Shown here in pieces: positions 17,833-27,598 of a stretch of 64,000 nucleotides of DNA. The notes below the pieces were generated by a model. It saw only the letters and a list, made by a program, of their open reading frames with translations. It made no database searches and was not told the origin of the DNA. The translations under genes and the position numbers were made by a program. Positions within the stretch are counted from its first letter, which is position 1. Each line of letters opens with the position of its first letter. Origin of the DNA: an uncultured Coriobacteriaceae bacterium. GTDB taxonomy: Bacteria > Actinomycetota > Coriobacteriia > Coriobacteriales > Eggerthellaceae. The stretch is taken from contig CACXMZ010000005.1 in assembly GCA_902768975.1 (NCBI GenBank), positions 248,001 through 312,000 on the forward strand, given 5' to 3'.

Positions 17833-18743
17833 TGCAGCGCTCCTATCAGTTCGTTTACGTCTGCCACGCCTTGTTCTTCACAGTAGGCTTCGATGCCCTG
17901 CACCACGTCAAGGGCAGCACGCGGGTTAACGAAGTTTGCCGTACCCACGGCCACCGCCGTGGCACCCGCAAGCATGAATTCAATTGCGTCGGTGCCGTTG
18001 CTAATGCCGCCCATGCCAAGGAGTGGAACGGAAACTGCCTGATGGACCTGCCATACCATACGCAAAGCAACGGGCTTGACCGCCGGCCCCGAAAGGCCAC
18101 CCACCACGCGGGCCAACTGAGGCTTACGCGTACGTGCGTCTATGGCCATACCGAGCAAGGTGTTAATGAGCGAAAGCGCATCGGCGCCAGCACTTTCAGC
18201 AGCGCGAGCAATTTCGCAAATGTCGGTAACGTTGGGTGAAAGCTTTACGATAAGCGGGCGCTTAGTGGCAGCACGGCACATGCCCACTACCGTTTCCACA
18301 CTCGGAACATGGGTGCCTATGGTCATGCCCCCTTCGTCCACGTTGGGGCAGCTGATATTCACTTCATAAGCTGAAACGCGCACGTCTTCTTCAAGCGCTT
18401 CAATAACGTCTACGTATTCCTGGAAGCTGTGGCCGCTCACGTTCACGATAACGGGCACGTCTTTGCCTTCAAGCCAGGCAAGGTCCTTTTCACGCAAGGC
18501 AGCCACACCGGGGTTTTGCAGGCCAATGGAATTGAGCATGCCACTGGCGGTTTCTGCCATGCGGGGGCTTTCGTTACCTTCCCAACCATGGAGCGAAACG
18601 CCCTTGGTGGTTATGGCGCCCAGCTGCGCGATGTCGAAGAAGTCGTTGTATTCACGCCCCGCCGCAAAGGTTCCTGAAGCAACGGTAACGGGGTTCTTCA
18701 TGTGCAGGCCGCCCAGATTCACGGCCATGTTTATGCCAGCCAT
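17826..18743 (-). CDS. pyrD: Dihydroorotate dehydrogenase B, catalytic subunit
   Basis: This FMN enzyme oxidises dihydroorotate to orotate and passes electrons to PyrK. The class 1B type is shown by [38 protein letters not shown], the active-site [11 protein letters not shown], and [15 protein letters not shown]. The cysteine at the catalytic base position (NISCPN region) fits class 1 enzymes. The start at 18743 sits in the overlap with pyrK; a GTG two codons upstream at 18749 is possible. It is coupled to pyrK, its electron-transfer partner. Confidence 0.95.
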   Translation of the reverse strand: MAGINMAVNLGGLHMKNPVTVASGTFAAGREYNDFFDIAQLGAITTKGVSLHGWEGNESPRMAETASGMLNSIGLQNPGVAALREKDLAWLEGKDVPVIVNVSGHSFQEYVDVIEALEEDVRVSAYEVNISCPNVDEGGMTIGTHVPSVETVVGMCRAATKRPLIVKLSPNVTDICEIARAAESAGADALSLINTLLGMAIDARTRKPQLARVVGGLSGPAVKPVALRMVWQVHQAVSVPLLGMGGISNGTDAIEFMLAGATAVAVGTANFVNPRAALDVVQGIEAYCEEQGVADVNELIGALQC

Positions 18744-19528
18744 TACCACACCACCTCCGCTGCTTGGAAAATGGGCCCGTCCACACAGCAGCGCTTCTTA
18801 CCCGCCGTCGTGTCCACCACGCACGAAAGGCAGGCGCCCACGCCGCAGGCCATGCGGCGCTCAAGCGAAACTTCGCACGGAAGACCCGCTTCTTGCGCCA
18901 TGCCGGCAACAATCTTGATAAGGGGCTCGGGCCCGCATACTGCCACGTAGTCGAAGTTGCCCGACGCAATAGCGTCTTGGGCTGGCTGGGTGCAAAAACC
19001 CGCGTGGCCAAAACTGCCGTCGTCGGTTGCCACCGCAAGCGTGGTATTGGGTAGGGCTTCGTAGCTTGCAAGCGTGACGTGCGCGCCCTTGGTCTGCGCG
19101 CCCAAAACCACGTGCAAGCCTTGTGCCGCCTGGGCAAGTTCTTCGGCAAGCATGAACAAGGGGGCTGCGCCCACGCCACCAGCAACCAGCAGGCAGCGCG
19201 CACCCGCAGGTGGCGCCCAGGTGTTGCCCACCGGGCCAATAAGGCTGCAGGTCTGGCCTGCTTCAAGACTGCTTAAATGTTCGGTTCCGGTGCCCACGAC
19301 CTGGTACAAAATGGTCAGCACGCCATTAGCGCGGTCGGCCATATACACCGAAAACGGTCGGCGTAAAATCTTGTCGGGCATACCAGGGATTTGCATATGG
19401 ACAAACTGCCCTGGCTTTATGGCATGGGCAATCTGAGGGCTACGCAATTCGATAAAGTAAAGCCTTTCGGCGGCTTGTTCATTAGAAACAATCTGTGCCG
19501 CCTCTTCAATTAAGCCCGTTCTTTCCAT
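18743..19528 (-). CDS. pyrK: Dihydroorotate dehydrogenase B, electron transfer subunit
   Basis: PyrK binds FAD and a [2Fe-2S] cluster and moves electrons from PyrD to NAD. The FAD/NAD reductase fold is seen in [20 protein letters not shown] and the GPVGNTW and [17 protein letters not shown] motifs. The C-terminal cluster cysteines are in [20 protein letters not shown], with a later [10 protein letters not shown]. The ATG at 19528 is preferred because GGGGG lies six bases upstream; a TTG two codons earlier is open. It lies between pyrC and pyrD. Confidence 0.95.
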   Translation of the reverse strand: MERTGLIEEAAQIVSNEQAAERLYFIELRSPQIAHAIKPGQFVHMQIPGMPDKILRRPFSVYMADRANGVLTILYQVVGTGTEHLSSLEAGQTCSLIGPVGNTWAPPAGARCLLVAGGVGAAPLFMLAEELAQAAQGLHVVLGAQTKGAHVTLASYEALPNTTLAVATDDGSFGHAGFCTQPAQDAIASGNFDYVAVCGPEPLIKIVAGMAQEAGLPCEVSLERRMACGVGACLSCVVDTTAGKKRCCVDGPIFQAAEVVW

Positions 19529-19549
19529 GTGCAACCCCCTTTCAAATGT

Positions 19550-20842
19550 CTATTCAACAATTTCACCATCTTGCAAGGTGGCATAACCACCCAGGTACAC
19601 GTCGGTCACACGCCCAGTAAGTTCGGCCCCCATGAAGGGTGAATTAAGCGACTTACTGGCAAAACAATCCGCGTCGACCGTCCACTTTGCTTCAGAATCG
19701 AAGATGGTGAAGTCGGCCGTGCTTCCTTCGACGAAGCTGACCTTTTCGACGCCCAAGATGCGTCGCGGGTTAATAGCCATCAGTTCAATCATGCGGTTCA
19801 AGTGGATAACGCCAGGTTCAACCAGCTGGGTCCAGATAAGTGCAAGCGACGTTTCCAGACCTATCATGCCAAAGGGCGCCTCTTCAAATTCGCAGTCCTT
19901 TTCCCAGGGCGCATGGGGCGCGTGGTCAGTAACAATGCAGTCGATGGTGCCGTCGATAACGCCTTCGATGAGCGCTTCATTGTCGTCCTGGGTACGCAGC
20001 GGCGGGTTCACCTTGAAATTCGTGTTGTAGTCCGCGCCAATAACATCTTCGTTTAAGAACAGGTGCTGCGGCGTTACTTCGCAGGTCACACGCAGGCCTT
20101 CAGCCTTGGCAGCGCGCACCAGGTCGAGCCCGCGGCGCGTGCTAATGTGCTGGATGTGCAAGGCAGTGCCCGTCAGGCGCGAAAGTGCAATGTCGCGTTG
20201 AATCTGCAGCTCTTCGCCTTCAGCAGGCCAGCCAGCCATGCCAAGACGCGTGGAAACCACGCCTTCGTTAACCTGGCCCTTGCCCACCAAGCCTTCGTCC
20301 TGACAGTGGCTCATTACAGCGCAGCCAAACTGATGCGCGTAGTCCATCACGCGGCGCATCATACCTGAATCTTGCACACCGCGCCCGTCGTCCGTGAAGG
20401 CCACCGCACCATGGGCACGCATGTCGCCCATTTCAGAAAGCTCAACGCCTTGCAGGCCTTTGGTGCAAGCACCTGCCACATGAACGCGGCACTTCCCCAC
20501 TTCGGCAGCGCGCTTGAGCACATATTCAACCACGTCGGCATTGTCGATGGTGGGCTTGGTATTCGGCATGCAGCACACGGCCGTAAAGCCACCCTTGGCC
20601 GCCGCCCGCGTTTCACTTGCAATGTCGCCCTTGTGTTCTTGACCGGGGTCGCGCAGGTGCACGTGCATGTCCACCAAGCCGGGGATGCAATACTTACCTG
20701 CCATGTCGCGGGTTTCGCCTTTTTCGATTGAAAGGTCCTGCCCCACTTCGACAATCTTGCCGTCACGCACGACAATGTCGCAGAATTGATTCATAGAAAG
20801 CTGCGGGTCAACCGCTTGAACATTTTTAAGAAGCAGAGCCAT
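19550..20842 (-). CDS. pyrC: Dihydroorotase (class I, zinc)
   Basis: This amidohydrolase closes carbamoyl-aspartate to dihydroorotate. The metal-site motifs DMHVHLRDPGQEHKGDI, GGFTAVCCMPNTKPTID, HCQDEGLV, HISTRRGLDLV and DHAPHAPWEK mark the class I (Bacillus-like) enzyme. The start at 20842 (MALLLKNVQAVDP) is chosen because GGAGG lies eight bases upstream. An ATG two codons earlier is too close to that site. The gene overlaps the end of pyrB by 17 bases. Confidence 0.96.
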   Translation of the reverse strand: MALLLKNVQAVDPQLSMNQFCDIVVRDGKIVEVGQDLSIEKGETRDMAGKYCIPGLVDMHVHLRDPGQEHKGDIASETRAAAKGGFTAVCCMPNTKPTIDNADVVEYVLKRAAEVGKCRVHVAGACTKGLQGVELSEMGDMRAHGAVAFTDDGRGVQDSGMMRRVMDYAHQFGCAVMSHCQDEGLVGKGQVNEGVVSTRLGMAGWPAEGEELQIQRDIALSRLTGTALHIQHISTRRGLDLVRAAKAEGLRVTCEVTPQHLFLNEDVIGADYNTNFKVNPPLRTQDDNEALIEGVIDGTIDCIVTDHAPHAPWEKDCEFEEAPFGMIGLETSLALIWTQLVEPGVIHLNRMIELMAINPRRILGVEKVSFVEGSTADFTIFDSEAKWTVDADCFASKSLNSPFMGAELTGRVTDVYLGGYATLQDGEIVE

Positions 20843-21770
20843 TTTCATTTCCTCCAAGAAGCCAATACAGGACCGACATGCGCGTGCAAATGCCCGCGTA
20901 CACCTGGTCTAAAATGACCGAACGCGTGGGGTGGTCGGCCATGAATGAGTCGAGTTCCACGCCGCGATTAATGGGGCCCGGGTGGCAGATGAGCGCATCC
21001 GGTTTCATGAGGGCATCGCGGGCCTGGGTTAAGCCAAAGAGCATGTGGTATTCACGTTCGCTCGGGAAAGGTGCTTCCTCGAGGCGTTCGCGCTGAACAC
21101 GCAGCATGTACATAACATCCATTTCAGGCAGCACTTCATCCAAGTTGCTTGAAACATAGTCGGCACCCAGCACGTCGGGGCGTGCCGGCAGCAAGGTTTG
21201 TGGCGCCACCAGGGTTACCTTCGCGCCCATAATCTTGAGCGCTGGCACCAAGGACCCACACACGCGCGAATGCAAGATGTCGCCCACGATGGCCACGTTC
21301 AGCCCTTCGAAGCTACCCTTTTCTTGCCAGATGGAATACAGGTCAAGCAGGGCCTGCGTGGGGTGCTGGTGCTTGCCGTCGCCCGCGTCAACCACGTGGG
21401 CCGACGTGTGCTGGGCTACCAGTTGGGGGGCACCCGCATGCTTGTCGCGGATAACCACCAGGTCGATCTTGTAGCTATTCAGGGTTTCCATGGTGTCGAC
21501 CAGGCTTTCGCCCTTAACCGCTGAAGTTGAACTGCCACCAAAATTAATGGTGTCGCAGCTCATGCGCTTTTCGGCCAGTTCAAAGCTCGAGCGTGTGCGC
21601 GTGGAAGGCTCATTGAACATATTAACCACGGTGTAACCCTGCAGTGTGGGGACCTTCTTGATGCGGCGCTCGTTCACTTCAGAAAGCGTCTTGGCCGTTT
21701 CAAGGATGGTCATGATGTCTTCGGCAGAATATTCCGTAATGTCGATGAGGTGCTTGTGGTTAAAAGCCAT
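20826..21770 (-). CDS. pyrB: Aspartate carbamoyltransferase catalytic subunit
   Basis: This enzyme joins carbamoyl phosphate and aspartate. FNEPSTRTRSSFELAEKRMS is the carbamoyl-phosphate signature; HPTQALLDLY and HPGPINRGVELDS are also present. Starting at MAFNHKHLIDITEYSAEDIM gives the normal 314 residues; an upstream open extension overlaps pyrR and is unlike the family. No regulatory subunit PyrI is present, as in other Gram-positive bacteria. It follows pyrR by one or two bases. Confidence 0.97.
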   Translation of the reverse strand: MAFNHKHLIDITEYSAEDIMTILETAKTLSEVNERRIKKVPTLQGYTVVNMFNEPSTRTRSSFELAEKRMSCDTINFGGSSTSAVKGESLVDTMETLNSYKIDLVVIRDKHAGAPQLVAQHTSAHVVDAGDGKHQHPTQALLDLYSIWQEKGSFEGLNVAIVGDILHSRVCGSLVPALKIMGAKVTLVAPQTLLPARPDVLGADYVSSNLDEVLPEMDVMYMLRVQRERLEEAPFPSEREYHMLFGLTQARDALMKPDALICHPGPINRGVELDSFMADHPTRSVILDQVYAGICTRMSVLYWLLGGNENGSAS

Positions 21771-21771
21771 G

Positions 21772-22401
21772 CTACTCACCGCCTTCCGCGTTCGCGAGCG
21801 CAGGTGCAACGGGAGCACTTCCCGCGCGCGCACCTTCTTCAAGCTGCAAGATGGCAACTTCGCTCACGCCGTCGAGCTCTTTGAGGAACAGGCGCACGTT
21901 TTCGTCCGACGAACTGGGCACATTCTTGCCCACGAAGTCGGCGCGTATGGGCAGTTCCCGATGGCCGCGGTCGACCAACACAGCCAGCTGCACCGTGCGC
22001 GGACGGCCCATGTCCATGAGGGCATCGAGCGCGGCGCGAATGGTACGGCCGGTGTAGAGCACATCGTCCACAAGCACGATGTCCTTGCCGTCGATGTTGA
22101 AACTGATGCGCGTTTCGTGCACCGCAGGCGCCAGGCGCGTGGCAAAGTCGTCGCGGTAAAAGCTGATGTCCAGATGGCCGAACGGGACTTCCACCCCTTC
22201 GATTTCCTGGATCTTTGCGACCAGCTTGTTCGCCAGGATATCGCCGCGCGTCACAATGCCCACGAGGGCAATGTTTTCAGCGCCATTATTTGCTTCGAGG
22301 ATTTGGTGAGCAATGCGCGTAAGCGTACGCTCGATTTCGGATTCGTCCATGCAAATGGACTTTACCTGGGTAGCACCAGGCGCGTGAATAGATTCACTCA
22401 T
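21772..22401 (-). CDS. pyrR: Pyrimidine operon regulator / uracil phosphoribosyltransferase PyrR
   Basis: PyrR binds pyr mRNA in response to UMP/UTP and often has uracil phosphoribosyltransferase activity. The PRPP loop [20 protein letters not shown] and [20 protein letters not shown] are diagnostic. A C-terminal Ala-rich extension of about 20 residues follows. The ATG at 22401 has AAGGAG six bases upstream; the upstream GTG is too close. It leads the pyr operon. The 150-base leader contains ACCGAGAGACC just before the ribosome site, a weak echo of a PyrR-binding loop, but no anti-terminator/terminator pair is convincing. Confidence 0.96.
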   Translation of the reverse strand: MSESIHAPGATQVKSICMDESEIERTLTRIAHQILEANNGAENIALVGIVTRGDILANKLVAKIQEIEGVEVPFGHLDISFYRDDFATRLAPAVHETRISFNIDGKDIVLVDDVLYTGRTIRAALDALMDMGRPRTVQLAVLVDRGHRELPIRADFVGKNVPSSSDENVRLFLKELDGVSEVAILQLEEGARAGSAPVAPALANAEGGE

Positions 22402-22560
22402 AAGCACTCCTTGTCGGTCTCTCGGTACCGCCTTTAAAGGGCATTGATACTATATCATACGACATGACGCTGCGCGCGATCCCAGCGCATTATGGTGCTA
22501 TTACGCCCGTATATGACAACTCGGCGCTTAACGGCAAGCTAAGCGCGCAAATGAAGGGCG

Positions 22561-24291
22561 CTAGTAGGCGTCGTCGGGATTGTGGTGGTCGCCGGCAGGT
22601 GAATGAATCTTGGTTTCGTCTTCAACAACGCCGTCTAGGCTGCGAATAAGCTTGCGCTTAATCTTGCCGCCGACAGTTTTGGGAAGTTCGTCGACGTATT
22701 CCACGATGCGAGGATACTTATACGGCGCGGTTTCCTTTTTCACGAAGGCCTGAAGTTCCTTGGTGAGTTCTTCGCTAGCCTCGAAGCCTTTCGCCAATAC
22801 CACAGTGGCTTTTACGACCAAGCCACGCACGGGGTCTGGCGCGCCCGTGACCGCACATTCCACCACGGCGGGGTGTTTGACCAGGGCAGACTCCACTTCA
22901 AAAGGCCCAATGCGGTAGCCCGAACATTTAATGACGTCGTCGTTGCGGCCCACGAAGCTTACGTAGCCATGCGAATCGCGCCAAGCCATGTCGTGCAGAT
23001 TGTAATAGTCGCCACCCACGGCTTCCTCGGTCTTTTCGGGGTTATTGAAGTAGCCCACAAACAAGCCCGGCGGGTAGGCTTCGCGCAGGCCCGTTACGCA
23101 GATGGCGCCTTCGTCACCGTCATGAACTTCGTAACCGTCTTCGTCGAGCAGCTTGATATTAAGCAGTGGCGAAGGCTTACCCATGGAACCTGGCTTAGGC
23201 TCGATCCACGGGAAGGTTGCCAACAGCACGGGGCCTTCGGTTTGGCCAAAACCTTCACGGATTATTTTGCCCGTGAATTGCTCCCATTGGATGGTCACTT
23301 CGGCATTCAGGGGCTCACCCGCCGTAGCAAAGTTTTCAATGCTTGAAAGATCGAAGGAACCCACGTCTTCCTGAAGCATGAAGCGATACATGGTCGGTGG
23401 TGCACAGAAGGTGGTGAGCTTATAGTCTTGCATTTTCTGCAGCAGCTGAGCGGGAACAAACTTGTCCATGTCGTAGCAGAAGATAGTCGCACCGCAAATC
23501 CATTGGCCGTAGATCTTGCCCCAACCGAATTTTGCCCAGCCTGAATCGGTCACGCTCATGTGCAGCTTGTTTTCTTGAACCTGCTGCCAATATTTCGCTG
23601 TAATGATATGCCCCAAAGGATGAGCAAAGTTGTGCATAACGGCCTTGGGGTTGCCCGTGGTGCCGCTCGTGAAATAAATAAGCATGGTGTCTTTGCTGGT
23701 AGTGGCTGCGCTGCCCGTGGGACGTTCCCAGGTTTCTGGGGCCGCTTCGAGCAAGGCGTCGAATGAAAGCCAGCCTTCGCGCTGTCCCGCCACGAGCACC
23801 TTGTTTACGATGCTTGGCGCTTCAGGCAAGGCCGCTTCCACCTGCCCTGCCACATAGTCGTCGTCTACGCACACGAGCATTTTCACGTTTGCCGTGTTTG
23901 CGCGATAAACAATGTCGTGCGTGGTCAGCTGAAGCGTGGCGGGAATAATGGTCGCGCCAATCTTGCAGAGCGCCGTAGCCACCACCCAGTATTCCCAGCG
24001 GCGGCGCAGTATACACATGACCACGTCGCCCTTGCCAATACCCAATTCAACAAAGGCATTGGCAGCCTGGTTGGAAAGACGGCTGATGTCGGCAAAGCTG
24101 AAAACACGTTCTTCACCCGCATCGTTGCACCACACAAGCGCCCGCTTTTCAGGTTCCACCGCCGCCCATTCGTCAACTACGTCATAGGCAAAATTGAAGT
24201 CTTCGGGAACGTCGATGGCGAAGTTCTCGAAGAAGTCTTCGTAGGAATCGAAGTCAATCCGCGGGCAATATTTCTGTAAAACGTAATCCAT
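22561..24291 (-). CDS. AMP-forming acyl-CoA synthetase (medium-chain type), paralogue 1
   Basis: This ANL-superfamily ligase (576 residues) activates a carboxylic acid with ATP and CoA, or could run in reverse to make ATP from acyl-CoA. Motifs are the P-loop YFTSGTTGNPKAVMH, the A5 region EGFGQTEGPV, the A7-A8 hinge region SGYRIGPFEVE and the catalytic lysine in LPKTVGGKIKR. It lies immediately downstream of an XRE-cupin regulator and the 2-oxoacid:ferredoxin oxidoreductase genes. I infer that its substrate is the acid derived from the 2-oxoacid. The C-terminus ends in an unusual Asp/His-rich tail. Confidence 0.92.
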   Translation of the reverse strand: MDYVLQKYCPRIDFDSYEDFFENFAIDVPEDFNFAYDVVDEWAAVEPEKRALVWCNDAGEERVFSFADISRLSNQAANAFVELGIGKGDVVMCILRRRWEYWVVATALCKIGATIIPATLQLTTHDIVYRANTANVKMLVCVDDDYVAGQVEAALPEAPSIVNKVLVAGQREGWLSFDALLEAAPETWERPTGSAATTSKDTMLIYFTSGTTGNPKAVMHNFAHPLGHIITAKYWQQVQENKLHMSVTDSGWAKFGWGKIYGQWICGATIFCYDMDKFVPAQLLQKMQDYKLTTFCAPPTMYRFMLQEDVGSFDLSSIENFATAGEPLNAEVTIQWEQFTGKIIREGFGQTEGPVLLATFPWIEPKPGSMGKPSPLLNIKLLDEDGYEVHDGDEGAICVTGLREAYPPGLFVGYFNNPEKTEEAVGGDYYNLHDMAWRDSHGYVSFVGRNDDVIKCSGYRIGPFEVESALVKHPAVVECAVTGAPDPVRGLVVKATVVLAKGFEASEELTKELQAFVKKETAPYKYPRIVEYVDELPKTVGGKIKRKLIRSLDGVVEDETKIHSPAGDHHNPDDAY

Positions 24292-24294
24292 GTC

Positions 24295-24855
24295 TTACTC
24301 TGCAATGATGGTGACGAATTTGGCTGGGACGCTCCCCCCGCAGCGCTGCCCATGCGGGTGCGACGGGTTGAAATAAATGCTGTCGCCCGTTTCAAGAACG
24401 AACTCCTGGTCTTCCCAGGACACGATGACGATACCTTCCAGCACCAGATTAAATTCCTGACCACCATGGCTAACCAGCTTGGCAGGTTCGTCGGACGGGT
24501 CGAGCACTACTTCCAGGGGCTGCATAATCTTGTCGGCATAGCGCCAGGCAAGATCGTCGTAATGGTAGCCCGGGTAGCGCTCCACGTTCTTGCCCTGCCC
24601 TGCACGCACCACCTGGAAGGTGTTCAGCTTGGCGGCCGTGCCCGTCAAGATTTCCGTGAACTCCACGCCAAACTTGCGTGCCATATGGTAGATAGCAGAA
24701 ATAGGTACGTCCTTGCCGGTTGCCTCCCATGCTTCATAGGTTTCAATAGGCACGTTCAGGTCCGCAGCCATTTCTTCAACAGTCACATCGCAGGCCTCAC
24801 GCAGCCCGCAAAGCCTCTGACCTATCTCTAATAGGTCCTTTTCTTCCTGTGTCAC
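24295..24855 (-). CDS. XRE family regulator with cupin sensor domain, paralogue 1
   Basis: This predicted transcription factor has an N-terminal helix-turn-helix (GQRLCGLREACDVTVEEMAA, then ETYEAWEATGKDVPISAIYH) and a C-terminal cupin (HGGQEFNLVLEGIVIVSWED, GDSIYFNPSHPHGQRC). The GTG start at 24855 has AGGAG five bases upstream and clears the upstream gene; a longer ATG frame at 24936 would overlap it by 73 bases. XRE-cupin proteins commonly sit next to AMP ligases and 2-oxoacid oxidoreductases in anaerobes, and probably sense a small acid or its CoA ester. The ligand is unknown. Confidence 0.9.
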   Translation of the reverse strand: MTQEEKDLLEIGQRLCGLREACDVTVEEMAADLNVPIETYEAWEATGKDVPISAIYHMARKFGVEFTEILTGTAAKLNTFQVVRAGQGKNVERYPGYHYDDLAWRYADKIMQPLEVVLDPSDEPAKLVSHGGQEFNLVLEGIVIVSWEDQEFVLETGDSIYFNPSHPHGQRCGGSVPAKFVTIIAE

Positions 24856-24863
24856 TTCTTCTC

Positions 24864-25403
24864 CTAGAGACTCATGCCAAGTTCGAGGGCCTTGAGGTTT
24901 GGCTCGAGCAGCTCTTGCTTTTTGGGCGGCACACACTTGGCGACCGCATCCAGCAGGGTCTGCTTTTCACAGAACTCGGTTTCCGCAAAGAGCTTGCCCG
25001 TCAGAATAATGTTCGCCAAAGTCTTGAAGCCATTTTCGTAGGCCAGGTTCGTTGCGGGTACCGTATGAATGGTCACGTCGTCACGCGAAGGCATGTCTTG
25101 GATCATCGAAGAGTCTGCCAGCACGAGCCCGCCGCTTTCCACTTCGCCAATAAACTTGTCGATGGAAGGCTGGTTCATGGCAATGAGCACATTCGGCGCC
25201 GTAACCAGGGGCGACCCAACTGGTTCGTCGGAAAGCACAACGGAACAGCTGGCAGTACCGCCGCGCATTTCAGGACCATAGGAAGGCAGCCACGAAACAT
25301 GGCGGTCTTCCAGCAAGCCAGCCTGCGCAATTACCTTGCCTGCAAACAGCAAGCCCTGGCCACCAAAGCCAGAAAGCACGATAGAAAGTTCACGCTGGGC
25401 CAT
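24864..25403 (-). CDS. 2-oxoacid:ferredoxin oxidoreductase, gamma subunit
   Basis: This subunit of an anaerobic 2-oxoacid dehydrogenase binds CoA. The signature [20 protein letters not shown] at the N-terminus and [20 protein letters not shown] are diagnostic for the POR/KOR/VOR gamma family; the length of 179 residues is normal. Its start abuts the beta-subunit stop. With beta, alpha and delta it forms the four-part KOR/VOR-type enzyme that decarboxylates a 2-oxoacid to acyl-CoA and reduces ferredoxin. Substrate choice among branched-chain 2-oxoacids, 2-oxoglutarate and others cannot be read from the sequence. Confidence 0.93.
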   Translation of the reverse strand: MAQRELSIVLSGFGGQGLLFAGKVIAQAGLLEDRHVSWLPSYGPEMRGGTASCSVVLSDEPVGSPLVTAPNVLIAMNQPSIDKFIGEVESGGLVLADSSMIQDMPSRDDVTIHTVPATNLAYENGFKTLANIILTGKLFAETEFCEKQTLLDAVAKCVPPKKQELLEPNLKALELGMSL

Positions 25404-26227
25404 TATGCAACACCCCCCGTAACAATGGGCACGTCCTTGGCGCGCGCAAGCGCTGCTTCGGCGGCCGTTTCAAAACCTTCTTCGACGCAGTCGCGGTACA
25501 CACCCAGCGGGTAGTATGGAAGCATATTTTCTTCCAGCCAGCCGATGGCGTCCTTAGGCGTCATGCCCCAGTTAGTTGGGCAGGTACCCACAATTTCAAC
25601 GATGGTATAGCCGCGGCCTTCCATCTGGTATTCGAAGGCCTTCTTGATGGCTTTCTTAGCCTTACGCACGCTTGCCGGCTTGTCGATGGTCACGCGTTCG
25701 GCGTAAGCCACACCGTCGAGCGTAGCAAGCAGTTCGCACACGCGCACTGGGTAGCCCGCTTCCTTCGTGTTGCGGCCGTAGGGGCTCGTCTGCGTTACCT
25801 GGTTCGGCAGCGTAGTGGGTGCCATCTGGCCGCCCGTCATGCCATAGATGGCATTGTTATAGAAGATGACGGTAATGTTTTCGCCACGCGTGGCTGCATG
25901 AACGGTTTCTGCCATACCGATGGAAGCCAGGTCGCCGTCGCCTTGATAGCTAAACACGAGGTTTTCAGGGTGCACGCGCTTCACGGCCGTTGCCACACTA
26001 GGCGCACGACCATGGGCAGCTTCGATCATGTCGCAGCTGAAATAGTCATAAGCCAAAACCGAGCAACCAACAGGGGCAACACCAACGGCGTCGCCACCTT
26101 TGCCCAGCTCATCGATGGATTCTGCAACCAAGCGGTGCACAATGCCGTGGGCGCAACCCGGGCAATAGTGCGTGGGCTTGGTGGTTAAAGTCTTCGGGCG
26201 TTCAAATACTACTTGTTCTTCAGCCAT
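25403..26227 (-). CDS. 2-oxoacid:ferredoxin oxidoreductase, beta (thiamine diphosphate) subunit
   Basis: This subunit carries thiamine diphosphate and a [4Fe-4S] cluster. YCPGCAHGIVHRLVAESIDE and the ThDP motif FSYQGDGDLASIGMAETVHA are present, with the metal-coordinating YNNAIYGMTGGQMAPTTLPN. The ATG at 26227 is preferred over a GTG three codons upstream because AGGTGA lies about six bases before it. It is in the operon of delta-alpha-beta-gamma subunits. The length fits the KOR/VOR family. Confidence 0.94.
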   Translation of the reverse strand: MAEEQVVFERPKTLTTKPTHYCPGCAHGIVHRLVAESIDELGKGGDAVGVAPVGCSVLAYDYFSCDMIEAAHGRAPSVATAVKRVHPENLVFSYQGDGDLASIGMAETVHAATRGENITVIFYNNAIYGMTGGQMAPTTLPNQVTQTSPYGRNTKEAGYPVRVCELLATLDGVAYAERVTIDKPASVRKAKKAIKKAFEYQMEGRGYTIVEIVGTCPTNWGMTPKDAIGWLEENMLPYYPLGVYRDCVEEGFETAAEAALARAKDVPIVTGGVA

Positions 26228-26228
26228 G

Positions 26229-27293
26229 CTATTCACCTACTTTCGCGTTTAAGGTGCGAATTGCTTCAAGTACTTCGTCGGGCGTAGGAATAATGCCGCC
26301 CGTACGACCAAAGTGTTCCACAGGAACGTCCTTGCCTACCACCAGGCGGACGTCGTCGACCATCTGGCCCATATTCATTTCCACGGACAGATACGCCTTT
26401 GCGGTACCCATTGTGGCCTCCAGGGCCTTCGCCGGGAAGGGCCACAGCGTAATGGGGCGCAGCAGGCCAACCTTGATACCTTCTTCGCGCGCCTTCACTA
26501 CAGCGCTGCGTGCAATGCGGCTGCTCGCACCAAAGGCGACCAGTACGATTTCGGCGTCGTCGAGCATGAAGCCTTCGCTTTGCTGTTCCTTGTCCAGGAT
26601 AATTTCGTAGCGCTTGGCGCGTTCCAGCAGCTTGGCTTCCAGTTCGTTGGACTGCAGGTAGAGCGAATTGGCAATGTTGTGTTCACGCTTGCCCTTGGTG
26701 CCCGTGGTTGCCCAGGGCTTTTCGGGCAGTTCGCCAATTTCGTCGGGCAGTTCGACCGGTTCCATCATTTGGCCGAGCAAGCCGTCGGCCAAAATCATAA
26801 CTGGCGTTAGGTATTCGTCGGCCTTTTCAAATGCCGTGAAAATCATGTCGGCCATTTCCTGTACGGTGTTGGGCGCATAGACAATCTGGAAGAAGTCGCC
26901 ATGCCCCATGGCGCGCGTTGCCTGCCAATAGTCCTGCTGAGAAGGCTGAATGGAACCCAGGCCCGGGCCGCCACGTTCAACGTTGACGATAACGCCCGGT
27001 AGGTCGGCACCGGCCATGTAGGAAATGCCTTCGCCTTTCAGGCTCACGCCCGGCGAAGACGAACTGGTCATGGCACGTGCACCCGCAGCAGCGGCACCGT
27101 AAAGCATATTGATAGCAGAAATTTCGCTTTCAGCCTGCAGGAAGGTCCCGCCCACCTTGGGCATGATCTTGCTCATGTAGGCAGCCAATTCGGTCTGCGG
27201 CGTAATGGGATACCCGAAGTAAAAACGGCAGCCCGCACGTACGGCGGCAGCGGCCAGCGCTTCGTTACCCTTCATTAAAACTTTTTCACCCAT
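26229..27293 (-). CDS. 2-oxoacid:ferredoxin oxidoreductase, alpha subunit
   Basis: The alpha subunit supplies the second half of the ThDP site. YFGYPITPQTELAAYMSKIM and MTSSSSPGVSLKGEGISYMA with VERGGPGLGSIQPSQQDYWQ are typical of the VOR/KOR alpha family. The start at 27293 has an AGGAGG site six bases upstream and gives 354 residues; the open frame runs further upstream but overlaps the ferredoxin gene. It lies 10 bases after the delta subunit. Confidence 0.94.
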   Translation of the reverse strand: MGEKVLMKGNEALAAAAVRAGCRFYFGYPITPQTELAAYMSKIMPKVGGTFLQAESEISAINMLYGAAAAGARAMTSSSSPGVSLKGEGISYMAGADLPGVIVNVERGGPGLGSIQPSQQDYWQATRAMGHGDFFQIVYAPNTVQEMADMIFTAFEKADEYLTPVMILADGLLGQMMEPVELPDEIGELPEKPWATTGTKGKREHNIANSLYLQSNELEAKLLERAKRYEIILDKEQQSEGFMLDDAEIVLVAFGASSRIARSAVVKAREEGIKVGLLRPITLWPFPAKALEATMGTAKAYLSVEMNMGQMVDDVRLVVGKDVPVEHFGRTGGIIPTPDEVLEAIRTLNAKVGE

Positions 27294-27303
27294 GGCGCAC
27301 CTC

Positions 27304-27510
27304 CTACCTATATACCGTAATGGCAACGTCGGGGCACATGGTGGCACAGCTCGTACAACCCGTGCACGCGTCGTCGTCGATGCAATGTGCTGGATGGTAA
27401 CCCTTTGCATTAATGCGGTCCTGATCCAACTCCAGAATGTGGACCGGACACGCGTCAACGCAGAGCCCACAGCCCTTGCAATACGTATCTTCTACTGAAA
27501 TATGAGCCAT
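27304..27510 (-). CDS. 2-oxoacid:ferredoxin oxidoreductase, delta (2[4Fe-4S]) subunit
   Basis: This ferredoxin-like subunit of 68 residues carries two [4Fe-4S] clusters: CKGCGLCVDACPVHILE and CTGCTSCATMCPDVAITVY. It relays electrons from the thiamine site to free ferredoxin. The ATG at 27510 has AAGGAG nine bases upstream. It is the first of the four oxidoreductase genes, a gene order typical of the KOR/VOR group. Confidence 0.94.
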   Translation of the reverse strand: MAHISVEDTYCKGCGLCVDACPVHILELDQDRINAKGYHPAHCIDDDACTGCTSCATMCPDVAITVYR

Positions 27511-27532
27511 AAACATCAGCTCCTTGCTCTCC

Positions 27533-27552
27533 TGCCCGAGCGGGCACTTTTT
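27533..27552 (+). terminator. Hairpin with T-run on the non-coding strand
   Basis: TGCCCG / CGGGCA with a two-base loop is followed by CTTTTT on the plus strand, upstream of the delta-subunit gene. No plus-strand gene ends here, so it may block antisense transcripts or act as a leader hairpin of the minus-strand operon. Confidence 0.4.
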
Positions 27553-27598
27553 CCTTAGGATTTCGATGCGCTTTTCAGCTAAAAAATGCTTCTACGTA

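Noticed and set aside
20842-20857. Longer pyrC start (five extra codons)
   Set aside because: The GGAGG site is only two bases from the upstream ATG at 20848 and overlaps the earlier codons; spacing of eight bases favours 20842.
22402-22560. PyrR-binding loop and attenuator in the pyr leader
   Set aside because: ACCGAGAGACC only partly matches the binding loop and no terminator/antiterminator pair was found; noted under pyrR as weak.
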